This document shows, one piece after another, positions 1 through 7,710 of a stretch of DNA of 64,000 bases. Source of the stretch: Rhodobacter calidifons (GTDB lineage: Bacteria; Pseudomonadota; Alphaproteobacteria; Rhodobacterales; Rhodobacteraceae); the NCBI RefSeq assembly GCF_011174775.1, contig NZ_JAANHS010000002.1:372001-436000 (forward strand), read 5' to 3'. The stretch's first letter is position 1, and the number at the start of each line of letters is the position of its first letter. A model generated the notes under the pieces. The model was not told where the DNA came from. It searched no databases and saw nothing but the letters and a program-made list of their open reading frames with translations. The position numbers were made by a program, and so were the translations under genes.

Positions 1-96
1 GTGATCGCGCCCTTGGAAGAGCTGTGGATCAGCTGGCTGATGAAAGAGGTGGCGCTGAAGGCCACCTACAATGCGATGCTGCGCGGCAAGGCGTAA
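1..96 (+). CDS. C-terminal end of an unidentified protein (partial)
   Basis: An open frame enters from the left edge and ends at TAA after 31 codons (ending NAMLRGKA). The next gene starts 11 bases downstream behind GGAG, so the two are probably co-transcribed. The visible tail is amphipathic with two tryptophans and shows no diagnostic motif. I do not recognise the family. Coding status is inferred from codon usage like its neighbours and the tight spacing to the next gene. Confidence 0.45.
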   Translation: MIAPLEELWISWLMKEVALKATYNAMLRGKA

Positions 97-107
97 GGAG
101 AACCGCC

Positions 108-458
108 ATGAAGGAACTGACCCTTGCAACCCTGATCGCGGTGGGGGAGGAGATCTTCGGGCGTGGCCTGTTCTGGGCGCTGGTCGCCGCGGCCGTGCTG
201 GTCACCGCGCTCTACCTGTTCGTGCTGATCCGCGACCGGGCGATGTCGATGCGCAAGTTCCTGGTCGCACAGCTGTCGATGCCTGTCGGGGCGGTGCTTG
301 CCGTCTGGCTGGTGCTCGCCGTCACAAGCTCGGGCCTGGGCGACATGGGCGGCCCGATCGACATCATCGTCCTGCTTGCCGTTGCGACGATGGGCGCCAT
401 CGGCATGGCCATTCTGGTCTACACCGTGCAATCTCTGGTGCGCGGCAACCGGAACTGA
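108..458 (+). CDS. small integral membrane protein, DUF5368-like
   Basis: This 116-residue protein has three hydrophobic segments, at about residues 16-38, 55-75 and 82-106, separated by short charged loops (IRDRAMSMRK after the first). It should therefore span the inner membrane three times. Length and pattern resemble the DUF5368 proteins of Rhodobacterales, whose function is unknown. The start is the ATG at 108 behind GGAG (97-100), not the in-frame ATG 84 bases upstream, which would overlap the preceding frame. The family name is from memory, not from a search. Confidence 0.7.
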   Translation: MKELTLATLIAVGEEIFGRGLFWALVAAAVLVTALYLFVLIRDRAMSMRKFLVAQLSMPVGAVLAVWLVLAVTSSGLGDMGGPIDIIVLLAVATMGAIGMAILVYTVQSLVRGNRN

Positions 459-497
459 GCGCGGCCCGGACCGCAGTGCCGAAAGCCGATACGCAAA

Positions 498-528
498 GGG
501 CGCAAGGCGGGGCGGCCGACTTGCGCCC
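498..528. terminator. bidirectional hairpin between convergent genes
   Basis: A perfect 9-base-pair stem (GGGCGCAAG, 498-506, with CTTGCGCCC, 520-528) encloses a 13-base loop. It lies between the rightward membrane protein gene and the leftward L,D-transpeptidase gene, where a shared terminator is expected. There is no long T-run, so intrinsic termination is plausible but not proven. Confidence 0.45.
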
Positions 529-552
529 GGTCGTTTCCGGGTTGCGAGAGGG

Positions 553-1143
553 TCAGATCAGGCGGACTTGGGTGCCGACCTTGGCCAGCTCGAACAGTTC
601 CTGGATATGTTCGTTGTAAAGCCCGATGCAGCCGTTCGACGACCGGCGTCCGATCTTGCGGGTGTCATGGGTGCCGTGAATCCGGTAGGCCGGCCAGCCC
701 AGATACAGCGCTCGGGTGCCCAGCGGATTGTCCGGCGCACCGCCTTCCACCATGTCGGGCCACTCGGGGTTGCGCTGCTTCATGGCGGCGGTGGGCCGCC
801 AGGTCGGGTTCACCACCTTCTGGACCACCGTGGTGAAGCCGCGGCGCGTGAGTTCCTCGGACAGCGGCACCGAAGTCGGATAGAGCCGATAGATCGACTG
901 GTCCTCGGACCAGAAATGCAGCGCACGCGAGGTGGTGTCGGCGAGGATCGCCCCGTTGCGGGTGTTGTCGAAATAGTCCTGCCATTGCAGGATGCGGAAG
1001 CTGGAGATGTTGTTGCGCACCGCCGAGGCAGGCTGAATGAATTCGGTTGTGCCGTCCTGCGCCAGCGCCGGGAAGGCCGCCAGACCGGCCATGCCCGCTA
1101 CACCGCCCAGAACCGCGCGGCGGCTGATCTTGCCGTTTGCCAT
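553..1143 (-). CDS. Tat-exported L,D-transpeptidase (YkuD family)
   Basis: A 196-residue protein. The N-terminus SRRAVLGG followed by a hydrophobic stretch ending ALA-Q (residue 29) is a twin-arginine signal peptide, so the enzyme should act folded in the periplasm. The YkuD catalytic region is seen at residues 156-172: His156 in HGTHDT and the nucleophile Cys172 in SNGCIGLYN. Such enzymes cross-link peptidoglycan 3-3 or attach lipoproteins to it. The start is the ATG at 1143 with CAGGAG nine bases upstream; a longer frame to 1206 has no better ribosome site. A second, lipoprotein-type L,D-transpeptidase lies 0.7 kb away, suggesting a small envelope-remodelling cluster. Confidence 0.9.
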   Translation of the reverse strand: MANGKISRRAVLGGVAGMAGLAAFPALAQDGTTEFIQPASAVRNNISSFRILQWQDYFDNTRNGAILADTTSRALHFWSEDQSIYRLYPTSVPLSEELTRRGFTTVVQKVVNPTWRPTAAMKQRNPEWPDMVEGGAPDNPLGTRALYLGWPAYRIHGTHDTRKIGRRSSNGCIGLYNEHIQELFELAKVGTQVRLI

Positions 1144-1324
1144 GGCTGAAACTCCTGAAAGATCTGACTTCAGGGAGGATATAGCGACTTTGTGATCCTG
1201 CCGCAAATCAAAGACCCGTCAGCAACCTGCCGATCGGCGAGATGCCCCTTTGAACCCCGCGCCCGCATCCGTTAAGGAAGGCTGAACGGCCGCCCCTGGG
1301 CGCGGCCTTGATCTGGTGGACCGA

Positions 1325-1831
1325 ATGAACAGACGCATCTTCCTGCTTGCCGGCGCCGGCCTGACCCTGGCCGCCTGCGGAACCGCAAGCGCACCGCCCC
1401 TCGGCGCGGATGGCAAACCGCTGCCGCGGGTCTACAAGATGGGCAGCCCCAGCGAGGTGTCCTTCCGTTTCCTTGACGCGATGAACACGCTGCGCAGCGC
1501 AAGGTCGCTGCGGCCGGTCGCCTTCGACGCCAGCCTGAACGCGGCGGCCGAAACCCATGCCCGCGACATGTCGGTGCAGAACCGGCCCTGGCATTTCGGC
1601 TCGGACGGCTCGTCCCCTCTCGTGCGGGCACAGCGCAGCGGGTTCAACGGACGGCTTCTGGGCGAGAACATCTCGGAGACCTACGAGACCGAGCTTGAAA
1701 CGCTGTCGTCCTGGATGGCGCAGCCGGACACGCGGGTGGTCATCATGGACCCGCTGGCGACGCGGCTGGGCTTTGCCTGGTATCAGGAGCCGGGCGGCAA
1801 GATCTGGTGGGTGATGATGACCGGCGTCTAA
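1325..1831 (+). CDS. CAP/SCP-domain lipoprotein
   Basis: A 168-residue protein. It begins with a basic, hydrophobic signal ending in the lipobox LAAC, so it is predicted to be lipid-anchored. The rest matches the CAP (SCP/PR-1) fold: a conserved His in ETHARDMS, then GENISETYE and a C-terminal strand rich in Trp (GKIWWVMM). Bacterial CAP proteins are mostly uncharacterised secreted proteins with proposed lipid-binding or peptidase-like roles. ATG 1325 was chosen over GTG 1316 because GGTGGA sits just before the ATG. Flanking L,D-transpeptidase genes point to an envelope role. Confidence 0.82.
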   Translation: MNRRIFLLAGAGLTLAACGTASAPPLGADGKPLPRVYKMGSPSEVSFRFLDAMNTLRSARSLRPVAFDASLNAAAETHARDMSVQNRPWHFGSDGSSPLVRAQRSGFNGRLLGENISETYETELETLSSWMAQPDTRVVIMDPLATRLGFAWYQEPGGKIWWVMMTGV

Positions 1832-1853
1832 GCCCGGTTTCATCGTTGTGATC

Positions 1854-1871
1854 GGGGGCCTGCGGGCCCCC
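1854..1871. terminator. strong hairpin between convergent genes
   Basis: A perfect GC-only stem of 7 base pairs (GGGGGCC / GGCCCCC) with a TGCG loop sits 22 bases after the CAP lipoprotein stop and 4 bases beyond the stop of the opposing L,D-transpeptidase gene. It is positioned to end transcription from both sides; the tail (GTCTTC) is only weakly T-rich. Confidence 0.6.
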
Positions 1872-1875
1872 GTCT

Positions 1876-2373
1876 TCATGGCAGGATGTAGATCGGCGTT
1901 CCGGGGTTCACCATGGAATAGACGACCTCCATCTCCTTGTCGGTCAGCGCGATGCAGCCTTCGGTCCAGTCGCGCGCAGAGGTCGGTCGCCTGGGGCCGC
2001 CATGGATGAAGATGTCGCCGCCCGGCTTCTTGCCCTGCGCCTCGGCAAAGGCGATGTCGTTGGCGTTCGGGTAGTCGATCCGCAGCGACAGGTGAAAGCG
2101 CGAGTTGGGGTTCTTGTGGCTGATCGTATAGGCGCCTTCGGGGGTCTTGCCGTCGCCTTCGAACTGCTTGTGGCCTTCCGGCGCGAAGCCAAGCGCGATG
2201 TCGTAAGCCTTCAGCACCTTCCGATTGTGCAGCAGATACATCTTGCGGTCGGCCTTGTGGACCTGGATCTGCGTCACTTCGGGCCCGCGGTATTTCAGGA
2301 ACTTGGTCTTCGGCGCACAGGCCGAAAGACCCAGTGCCACCACCAGGAGGAGGATAAGTCCGAAACCGCGCAT
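1876..2373 (-). CDS. L,D-transpeptidase lipoprotein (YkuD family)
   Basis: A 165-residue protein with a lipobox (LSAC, Cys19) after a short hydrophobic signal, so it is probably membrane-anchored in the periplasm. The YkuD core is clear: IFIHGG (His124) and TEGCIALTD (Cys140), preceded by the substrate-strand motif KTPEGAYTI. It likely makes 3-3 cross-links in peptidoglycan or trims and anchors wall polymers. ATG 2373 is preferred because it puts the signal sequence at the N-terminus; an upstream in-frame ATG at 2457 would add 28 polar residues before it. Confidence 0.88.
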   Translation of the reverse strand: MRGFGLILLLVVALGLSACAPKTKFLKYRGPEVTQIQVHKADRKMYLLHNRKVLKAYDIALGFAPEGHKQFEGDGKTPEGAYTISHKNPNSRFHLSLRIDYPNANDIAFAEAQGKKPGGDIFIHGGPRRPTSARDWTEGCIALTDKEMEVVYSMVNPGTPIYILP

Positions 2374-2477
2374 GTCGCTGCCCGCTGCCCCTTTTTTCTG
2401 CCAGTCTACAGAAAAGCTGTCGCCCTGCCTAGCCGTCCGGGCTTTCGCCTCGATCACGGAAACGTCAGGCGAATGCG

Positions 2478-3695
2478 TCAGCCGGGTCGGGAAAGACGCG
2501 CGACCAGCTCGACATGGGCGGACCAGCGGAACTGGTCGATGACCTGGACCCAGTCAAGGCGGTAGCCTGCGGCGGTCAGCACCCGGGCGTCGCGGGCGAA
2601 GGTGACGGGATTGCAGGAGACGGCGGCGATCACCGCAACCTTGCTGGCGGCCAGGCGCTCGCTCTGCGCCTCGGCCCCGGCGCGCGGAGGGTCGATGACG
2701 GCGCAGGAGAAGGTGTCCAGTTCGTCCGGTTCCAGCGGACGGCGGAAAAGGTCGCGGGTTTCCACGCTGATCCGGTGGAGGTTCGGAGTGGTGCGCGCGG
2801 CAAGGTCCAGCGCTAGGGTCATCGCCGCGTCGCCTTCGACGGCGTGGACCTCCGTGTCTTGCGCAAGAGGAAGAGTGAAAGTGCCGATGCCGGAAAAGAG
2901 ATCGACGATGCGCCTTTGCGGGCCGAGCGCCTGCCTGACCGCGGCCAGAAGGGCGGCCTCGCCCTCTTGGGTGGCCTGAAGGAAGGCTCCGGCGGGGGGG
3001 ATGACTATGGCGGTGCCCATGGTCAGCGCCGGTCGGTCGCGCAGCGCCACCGTCTCGTCATCCCAGGTCAGACGCGAGAAGCCGTGGGTTTCGACTAGGC
3101 GCGCCAGATCCATGCGCAAGGTGCTATCCAGCGGTTTGCCGCCCCTCACCACCACATCCGGGCCACCGCGCGTCAGGGTCACCTGCAAGGAAAGCTCGGT
3201 CGTGCGCGACCCGCCACGGGCCACCAGCGCCTGAAGGCCGGGGAGGGCGGCCAGGATGCCGGGGTGGAGAAGCCGGCAGTCGGGGATCTCCACGATCGTG
3301 TCGGAGGCGCGGGCGTGGAAACCGATGAGGACTCCACCCTTCGTGCGTCGGGCGGACAGGGTGGCGCGTCGGCGGGAGTTCGGGGGAGATGTCACCAGCG
3401 GCAGGAAGTCGGCGCTCAGGCCCTGGGCCGCAAGGGCGGTCTGGACGACCTCCTGCTTCCACCCGGCCACGAAGCTGTCGGAGGCGTGTTGCAGCTGGCA
3501 GCCGCCGCAGGCGCGGGCGTGGCGGCAGGGCGGTCTGACGCGGTCGGGCGAGGGGGTGAGGATCTTCGGATCGGTCAGGCGGTCGCCGTCGGGGGTGCCT
3601 TCGACGACCTCTCCGGGTAGGGCGCCGGGCACATAGACTGGCCCGGGGGCTATGCCGTGGCCAAGGTGGCCCAGCCGTTCGATGGTGACGATCAC
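2478..3695 (-). CDS. RNA (uracil-C5-)methyltransferase, RumA/TrmA family
   Basis: A 405-residue class I SAM-dependent methyltransferase. It has an N-terminal TRAM-like strand region (residues 1-50), then an iron-sulfur cysteine cluster (CRHARACGGCQLQH, about residues 57-70), the SAM-binding loop FSGIGTFTLPLAQ, the catalytic-loop DPPRAG and the nucleophile region AVSCNPVTFARD. This order matches RlmD/RlmC-type enzymes that make 5-methyluridine in rRNA; which rRNA or tRNA site is modified cannot be told from sequence. The GTG start overlaps the stop of the upstream ABC transporter by four bases (GTGA), implying translational coupling at the end of the hslO-to-ABC run. Confidence 0.88.
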   Translation of the reverse strand: MIVTIERLGHLGHGIAPGPVYVPGALPGEVVEGTPDGDRLTDPKILTPSPDRVRPPCRHARACGGCQLQHASDSFVAGWKQEVVQTALAAQGLSADFLPLVTSPPNSRRRATLSARRTKGGVLIGFHARASDTIVEIPDCRLLHPGILAALPGLQALVARGGSRTTELSLQVTLTRGGPDVVVRGGKPLDSTLRMDLARLVETHGFSRLTWDDETVALRDRPALTMGTAIVIPPAGAFLQATQEGEAALLAAVRQALGPQRRIVDLFSGIGTFTLPLAQDTEVHAVEGDAAMTLALDLAARTTPNLHRISVETRDLFRRPLEPDELDTFSCAVIDPPRAGAEAQSERLAASKVAVIAAVSCNPVTFARDARVLTAAGYRLDWVQVIDQFRWSAHVELVARLSRPG

Positions 3696-5545
3696 TCAGC
3701 CGCTTCCTGTTCGTCTTCAACGCCGATGAAGCCGCCTGATTGCCGTTTCCAGTAGCGCGCGTAAAGCCCGTCCCTGGCCAGAAGCTCGTCATGGCTGCCC
3801 ATTTCGACGATGCGACCCCGGTCGAGGACGATGATCCGGTCCATCGCGGCGATGGTGGACAGCCGATGCGCGATGGCCAGCACGGTCTTGCCTTCCATGA
3901 CCCGGCCAAGGGCTTCCTGGATGCTGGCTTCAACCTCGGAGTCGAGGGCGCTGGTCGCCTCGTCCAGCACCAGAATCGGCGCGTCCTTCAGGAAGGCGCG
4001 GGCAAGCGCGATGCGCTGGCGCTGGCCGCCGGAGAGTTTCACCCCGCGTTCGCCAAGGAAGGCGTCATAGCCGCGGCGGCCCTGGTGGTCGAGCATTCCG
4101 GCGATGAACTCATCGGCTTCGGCGGCCTTCGCTGCGGCGATGATTTCGGCCTCGGTCGCCTCGGGGCGGCCATAGGCGATGTTGTCGCGGGCGGATCGGT
4201 TGAACATGGCCGTCTCCTGCGTGACCATGCCGATCTGGCGGCGCAGGGATTCCTGCGTGACGCTGCGCAGGTCGTGGCCATCCACGGTGATGCGGCCCTG
4301 TTCCGGATCGTAGAGCCGCAGGAGGAGCGAGACGAGCGACGACTTGCCCGCGCCCGAGGCGCCGACGATGCCCAGCTTTTCCCCGGCGCGGATGGTCAGG
4401 TCGATGTCACGGACCCCGCCCCGTTCGCGGCCATAGGCGAAGGTGACGTTGTCGAACCTGATCTCGCCCTTGACGCGGGGCAGGGGCCTGGCGTCGGGCG
4501 CGTCGGCGAGGGTGTGGGGCACGGAGAGGGTGCGCATCCCATCCTCGACTTCACCGACGCTGGTGTAGATCGACATGAGGGTGAAGCTGACCCAGCCCGA
4601 CATCTGCGCGATGCGAAGGGCGATGGCCCCGGCGGCGGCGATGTCGCCTGCGCTGGCGCTGCCCTGTTGCCAGAGAAGGACGGTGCCGCCGATCAGAATG
4701 ACGGGGAGGACCCCGGCCAGCAGCATCAGGGCAAAGCGGAACCAGGTGGAGATGACGCCGAATTCGAGTGAGCGGTCGCGGAACACCTCCATCGCGTCGA
4801 TGGCGACGCGGTCCTCGAAGGCGGCATGGGCGAAGAGCTTCACCGTCTTGATGTTGGTGATGGTGTCCACGACCTGGCCCGAAACCATGGCGCGGGAGGA
4901 GGCGCGAGCGGCGGAGTTGACGCGGATCAGCGGCAGGAAGAAGCGGATCAGGAAGATGTAGGCGACCAGCCAGACGGCAAGGGCGATGGCGGCCTTCCAG
5001 TCCACCGCGATCAGGAAGGCGACGGAGCCGATGACGGAGGCGAGCGCGAAGCAGACGGTGTTGATGACTTCGGTCGCCACATCGGTGACGGCACGGGCGG
5101 CCTGCATCTGCTTCTGCGCGATGCGCCCGGCGAAGTCGTTGTCGAAGAAGGTGACGGCCTGGCCGAGGGTCCAGCGGTGCAGGCGCGAGAGCACCAGCGG
5201 CATCACGTTGGGGCCGATGATGATGCTGTTCGATGCCGAGGAGACGGCGAAGGCGAGCGGGCGAAGGACGAGGTAAAAGCCGAGGAACCAGAGGACGAGG
5301 GACCAGTGGGCGGCAAAGAAGTCGGTCGGGCCGGAGTTGACGGCGGCGTCGATGACCCAGCCGAGGATGAGGGCCGAGACGACCTCGGTGACGCCCGCGA
5401 GCGAGGAGAGGAGCCCGGCGATGACAAGCATCGGCCAGGACCCGGCCAGCGACCAGCGCATGAACGGGCCGAGCCTTTGCGGCGGGGGGCCGTCGGCGGG
5501 GCGGAAGGCGTCGATGAGGGAGCCGAGGCTTTGAAGCGCGCTCAT
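3692..5545 (-). CDS. ABC exporter half-transporter (membrane domain fused to ATPase)
   Basis: A 617-residue protein. A six-helix exporter membrane domain fills residues 30-330, followed by an intact ATPase: Walker A GASGAGKS (395-402), Q-loop VTQE, signature LSGGQ (504-508), Walker B LVLDE with Glu529, and H-loop His560. It is a type IV exporter of the MsbA/multidrug class; the substrate is unknown. The neighbouring gene at 5702-7549 encodes a close paralogue, and both end in the same RQSGGFIG tail, so the two probably arose by tandem duplication and may form a heterodimer. A palindromic repeat separates them. Confidence 0.92.
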   Translation of the reverse strand: MSALQSLGSLIDAFRPADGPPPQRLGPFMRWSLAGSWPMLVIAGLLSSLAGVTEVVSALILGWVIDAAVNSGPTDFFAAHWSLVLWFLGFYLVLRPLAFAVSSASNSIIIGPNVMPLVLSRLHRWTLGQAVTFFDNDFAGRIAQKQMQAARAVTDVATEVINTVCFALASVIGSVAFLIAVDWKAAIALAVWLVAYIFLIRFFLPLIRVNSAARASSRAMVSGQVVDTITNIKTVKLFAHAAFEDRVAIDAMEVFRDRSLEFGVISTWFRFALMLLAGVLPVILIGGTVLLWQQGSASAGDIAAAGAIALRIAQMSGWVSFTLMSIYTSVGEVEDGMRTLSVPHTLADAPDARPLPRVKGEIRFDNVTFAYGRERGGVRDIDLTIRAGEKLGIVGASGAGKSSLVSLLLRLYDPEQGRITVDGHDLRSVTQESLRRQIGMVTQETAMFNRSARDNIAYGRPEATEAEIIAAAKAAEADEFIAGMLDHQGRRGYDAFLGERGVKLSGGQRQRIALARAFLKDAPILVLDEATSALDSEVEASIQEALGRVMEGKTVLAIAHRLSTIAAMDRIIVLDRGRIVEMGSHDELLARDGLYARYWKRQSGGFIGVEDEQEAAE

Positions 5546-5631
5546 GCGGCAGAGGTAGGCCGGTCCTTGGGGGGAAGCAAGGGATTACGCTGTGCGGGGG
5601 TGCTCAGTTCCCTTTGTGAGAGCCGTGCATT

Positions 5632-5698
5632 CCCGTCCCGGACTTGATCCGGGACCTCCCCGGGTTTCGGGAGGCCCCGGATCAAGTCCGGGGCAGGG
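5632..5698. repeat. long palindromic element (dispersed-repeat type)
   Basis: Two near-identical inverted arms, each containing CGGACTTGATCCGG or its complement, fold into an almost perfect stem of about 27 base pairs around a CCGGGTTTCGGG loop. Each arm is itself a partial palindrome. Elements with this CGGACTTGATCCGG core are, to my knowledge, scattered through many alphaproteobacterial genomes. Here it fills the spacer between the two ABC genes, immediately after the stop of the upstream one. It could stabilise or attenuate the message between them. Confidence 0.75.
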
Positions 5699-5701
5699 TC
5701 T

Positions 5702-7549
5702 CTATTCGGCGGCTTCCTCTTCCAGCCCGATGAAGCCGCCCGACTGCCGCGCCCAGAAGCGGGCGTAGAGGCCGCCCTTGCGCAAAAGCTCGGCATGGGG
5801 GCCGTCCTCGACCACTTCGCCGTCCTCCAGCACCACGATCCGGTCCATCGCTGCGATGGTGGACAGGCGGTGGGCGATGGCGATCACGGTTTTCCCCTCC
5901 ATCACGCCGTAAAGCGCGCCCTGGATGGCGGCTTCGGCCTCGGAGTCCAGGGCGCTGGTGGCTTCGTCCAGGATCAGGATCGGCGCGTCCTTCAGGATCA
6001 CCCGCGCGATGGCGACGCGCTGGCGCTGGCCTCCCGACAGCTTCACCCCGCGTTCGCCGACATGGGCGTCATAGCCGCGGCGCGCCTGCGGGTCCTCGAG
6101 CGTGAGGATGAAATCATGCGCCTCGGCCTTCTTCGCGGCGGCGATCATCTCCTCCTCGCTGGCGCCGGGGCGGCCATACAGGATGTTGTCGCGCACCGAG
6201 CGGTGGAGGAGCGACGAGTCCTGCTGCACCATGCCGATCTGGCGGCGCAGGCTTTCCTGCGTGACGTCGGCGATGTTCTGCCCGTCGATCAGGATCTCGC
6301 CCGATTCGGTGTCGTAGAAGCGCAGGATCAGCTTGACCAGCGTGGATTTCCCCGCGCCGGAACGGCCCACGACGCCGATCTTCTCGCCCGGGCGGATGGT
6401 CAGGCTGACGTTCCTGAGGCCCCCGAAGCCGCGGCCGTAGTGGTGCGAGACGTTCTTCAGTTCAAGCAGGCCTTGCCGGAAGTCCAGAGGCTTGGCGCCC
6501 GGCTTGTCCACCAGGGTGACGGGCTGGGCGATCGTCTCCATCCCTTCCGCCAGCGTGCCGAGGTTCTGCACCAGCTGGGTCGAGGCCCACATGATCCAGT
6601 AGGTCATCGAATGCAGCCTGAGGACCAGCGCCACGGCCCCGGCGACGACGCCGACGGTGGCAAGATCATGGGTCCAGAGCCACATGGCGAGGCTGGAGAC
6701 ACCCAGGATCATCAGCCCGTTGATGAAGGTCAGGGCCATGTCCATCTTGGTCACGATCCGCATTTCCTTCTGGAACATGGTGCGGGCGTGTTCGATGGCT
6801 TCGCGGGCGTAGTTCTCTTCGCTGGACTGGTGGGCGAAGAGCTTGACGGAATGGATGTTGGTGTAGCTGTCCACCACCCGGCCGGTGACGGCGCTGCGCG
6901 CGTCCGATGAGGCGGTAGCGGCAGGCCCCGCCCGGCGGATCGTCCAGCGCATCAGGGCGAGATAGGCCACGAGCCACAGGAGAAGCGGCACCATCAGCCG
7001 GGGGTCGGAGTTGGCCAGCATGAGAAGCGCGCCCAGGAAGGTCGCGGCGGCGAAGGCGGCCATGTCGAAGACCTGGAACACCGCGTCGCCGGCGGCGGGG
7101 GGCGCCTGCATGATCCGGTTCGCGATCCGGCCCGCGAAATCGCTTTCGAACCAGCCGACGGGCTGACGCAGGACATGGCGGTGCGCCCGCCAGCGCATCA
7201 TCGTGCCGAAGTTCGTGAGGATCGTGTTGTGCAGAAGGCCCACGGCCCCCCCGGCGACCAGAGGCCGGACGATCAGGATCACCAGGGCGGCGATCATGAT
7301 CTCGGTCCAGTGGTTTTCCAGAAAGGCCTGCGGCGTCTGGCCAGTCATCAGATCGACCAGGCGGCTGAGATACCAGATCATGCCCACGTCGAGGATCGCG
7401 TTGCCGACCGAGAAGACGGCCGTGACTGCAAAGACGGCGCGGAACGGGCGGATGTAATCCTTCAGGAAGGGCCAGAGCCTGCGGGGCGGGGCGTCCTGTT
7501 CAGCATAGGGCTGATAGGGATCGACGAGGTTTTCGAGGAAACGGAACAT
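5702..7549 (-). CDS. ABC exporter half-transporter, paralogue of the next gene
   Basis: A 615-residue exporter-type protein: membrane domain at residues 20-325, then Walker A GRSGAGKS, LSGGQRQRVAIAR signature, Walker B LILDEATSALDSE and H-loop AIAHRLSTI. All catalytic residues are present. It resembles the adjacent 3692-5545 protein throughout, including the C-terminal RQSGGFIGLEEE. ATG 7549 is preferred because the longer frame begins with TTG at 7600, but neither has a clear ribosome-binding site. That is notable because a short ORF with an excellent site lies 79 bases upstream (7628-7660). Substrate unknown. Confidence 0.9.
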   Translation of the reverse strand: MFRFLENLVDPYQPYAEQDAPPRRLWPFLKDYIRPFRAVFAVTAVFSVGNAILDVGMIWYLSRLVDLMTGQTPQAFLENHWTEIMIAALVILIVRPLVAGGAVGLLHNTILTNFGTMMRWRAHRHVLRQPVGWFESDFAGRIANRIMQAPPAAGDAVFQVFDMAAFAAATFLGALLMLANSDPRLMVPLLLWLVAYLALMRWTIRRAGPAATASSDARSAVTGRVVDSYTNIHSVKLFAHQSSEENYAREAIEHARTMFQKEMRIVTKMDMALTFINGLMILGVSSLAMWLWTHDLATVGVVAGAVALVLRLHSMTYWIMWASTQLVQNLGTLAEGMETIAQPVTLVDKPGAKPLDFRQGLLELKNVSHHYGRGFGGLRNVSLTIRPGEKIGVVGRSGAGKSTLVKLILRFYDTESGEILIDGQNIADVTQESLRRQIGMVQQDSSLLHRSVRDNILYGRPGASEEEMIAAAKKAEAHDFILTLEDPQARRGYDAHVGERGVKLSGGQRQRVAIARVILKDAPILILDEATSALDSEAEAAIQGALYGVMEGKTVIAIAHRLSTIAAMDRIVVLEDGEVVEDGPHAELLRKGGLYARFWARQSGGFIGLEEEAAE

Positions 7550-7627
7550 GATGGGATGGCCCGAAAGAAGTGCAGCGATGGGGTGAAGCGGTGCCTGCAA
7601 GCGACCGCCACGACGGGACCGGTCAAC

Positions 7628-7660
7628 TCAGGCGAGTCGAAACGAGATCCCGTTTTCCAT
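7628..7660 (-). CDS. candidate 10-residue leader peptide before the ABC exporter pair
   Basis: An ATG at 7660 preceded by a near-consensus ribosome site (AAGGAGACCAGC before the ATG) opens a frame encoding MENGISFRLA and a TGA stop. It lies in the 161-base gap between cca and the ABC gene. The ABC gene itself has no obvious ribosome site. Short ORFs before exporter genes can control them by ribosome stalling or attenuation (known for BmrB-BmrCD in Bacillus subtilis). Only a weak hairpin (GCGGT/ACCGC) is visible between it and the ABC start. Translation of this ORF is inference. Confidence 0.35.
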   Translation of the reverse strand: MENGISFRLA

Positions 7661-7710
7661 GCTGGTCTCCTTCTTGGGTGCGCCGTTCGTAGCCGAGTCG
7701 CGGCGGATTG

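Noticed and set aside
5587-5611. Minus-strand GGAAC-N17-CGTA before the second ABC gene as an EcfG promoter
   Set aside because: The -10 has a mismatch at an important position and the gene is probably reached by transcription from upstream.
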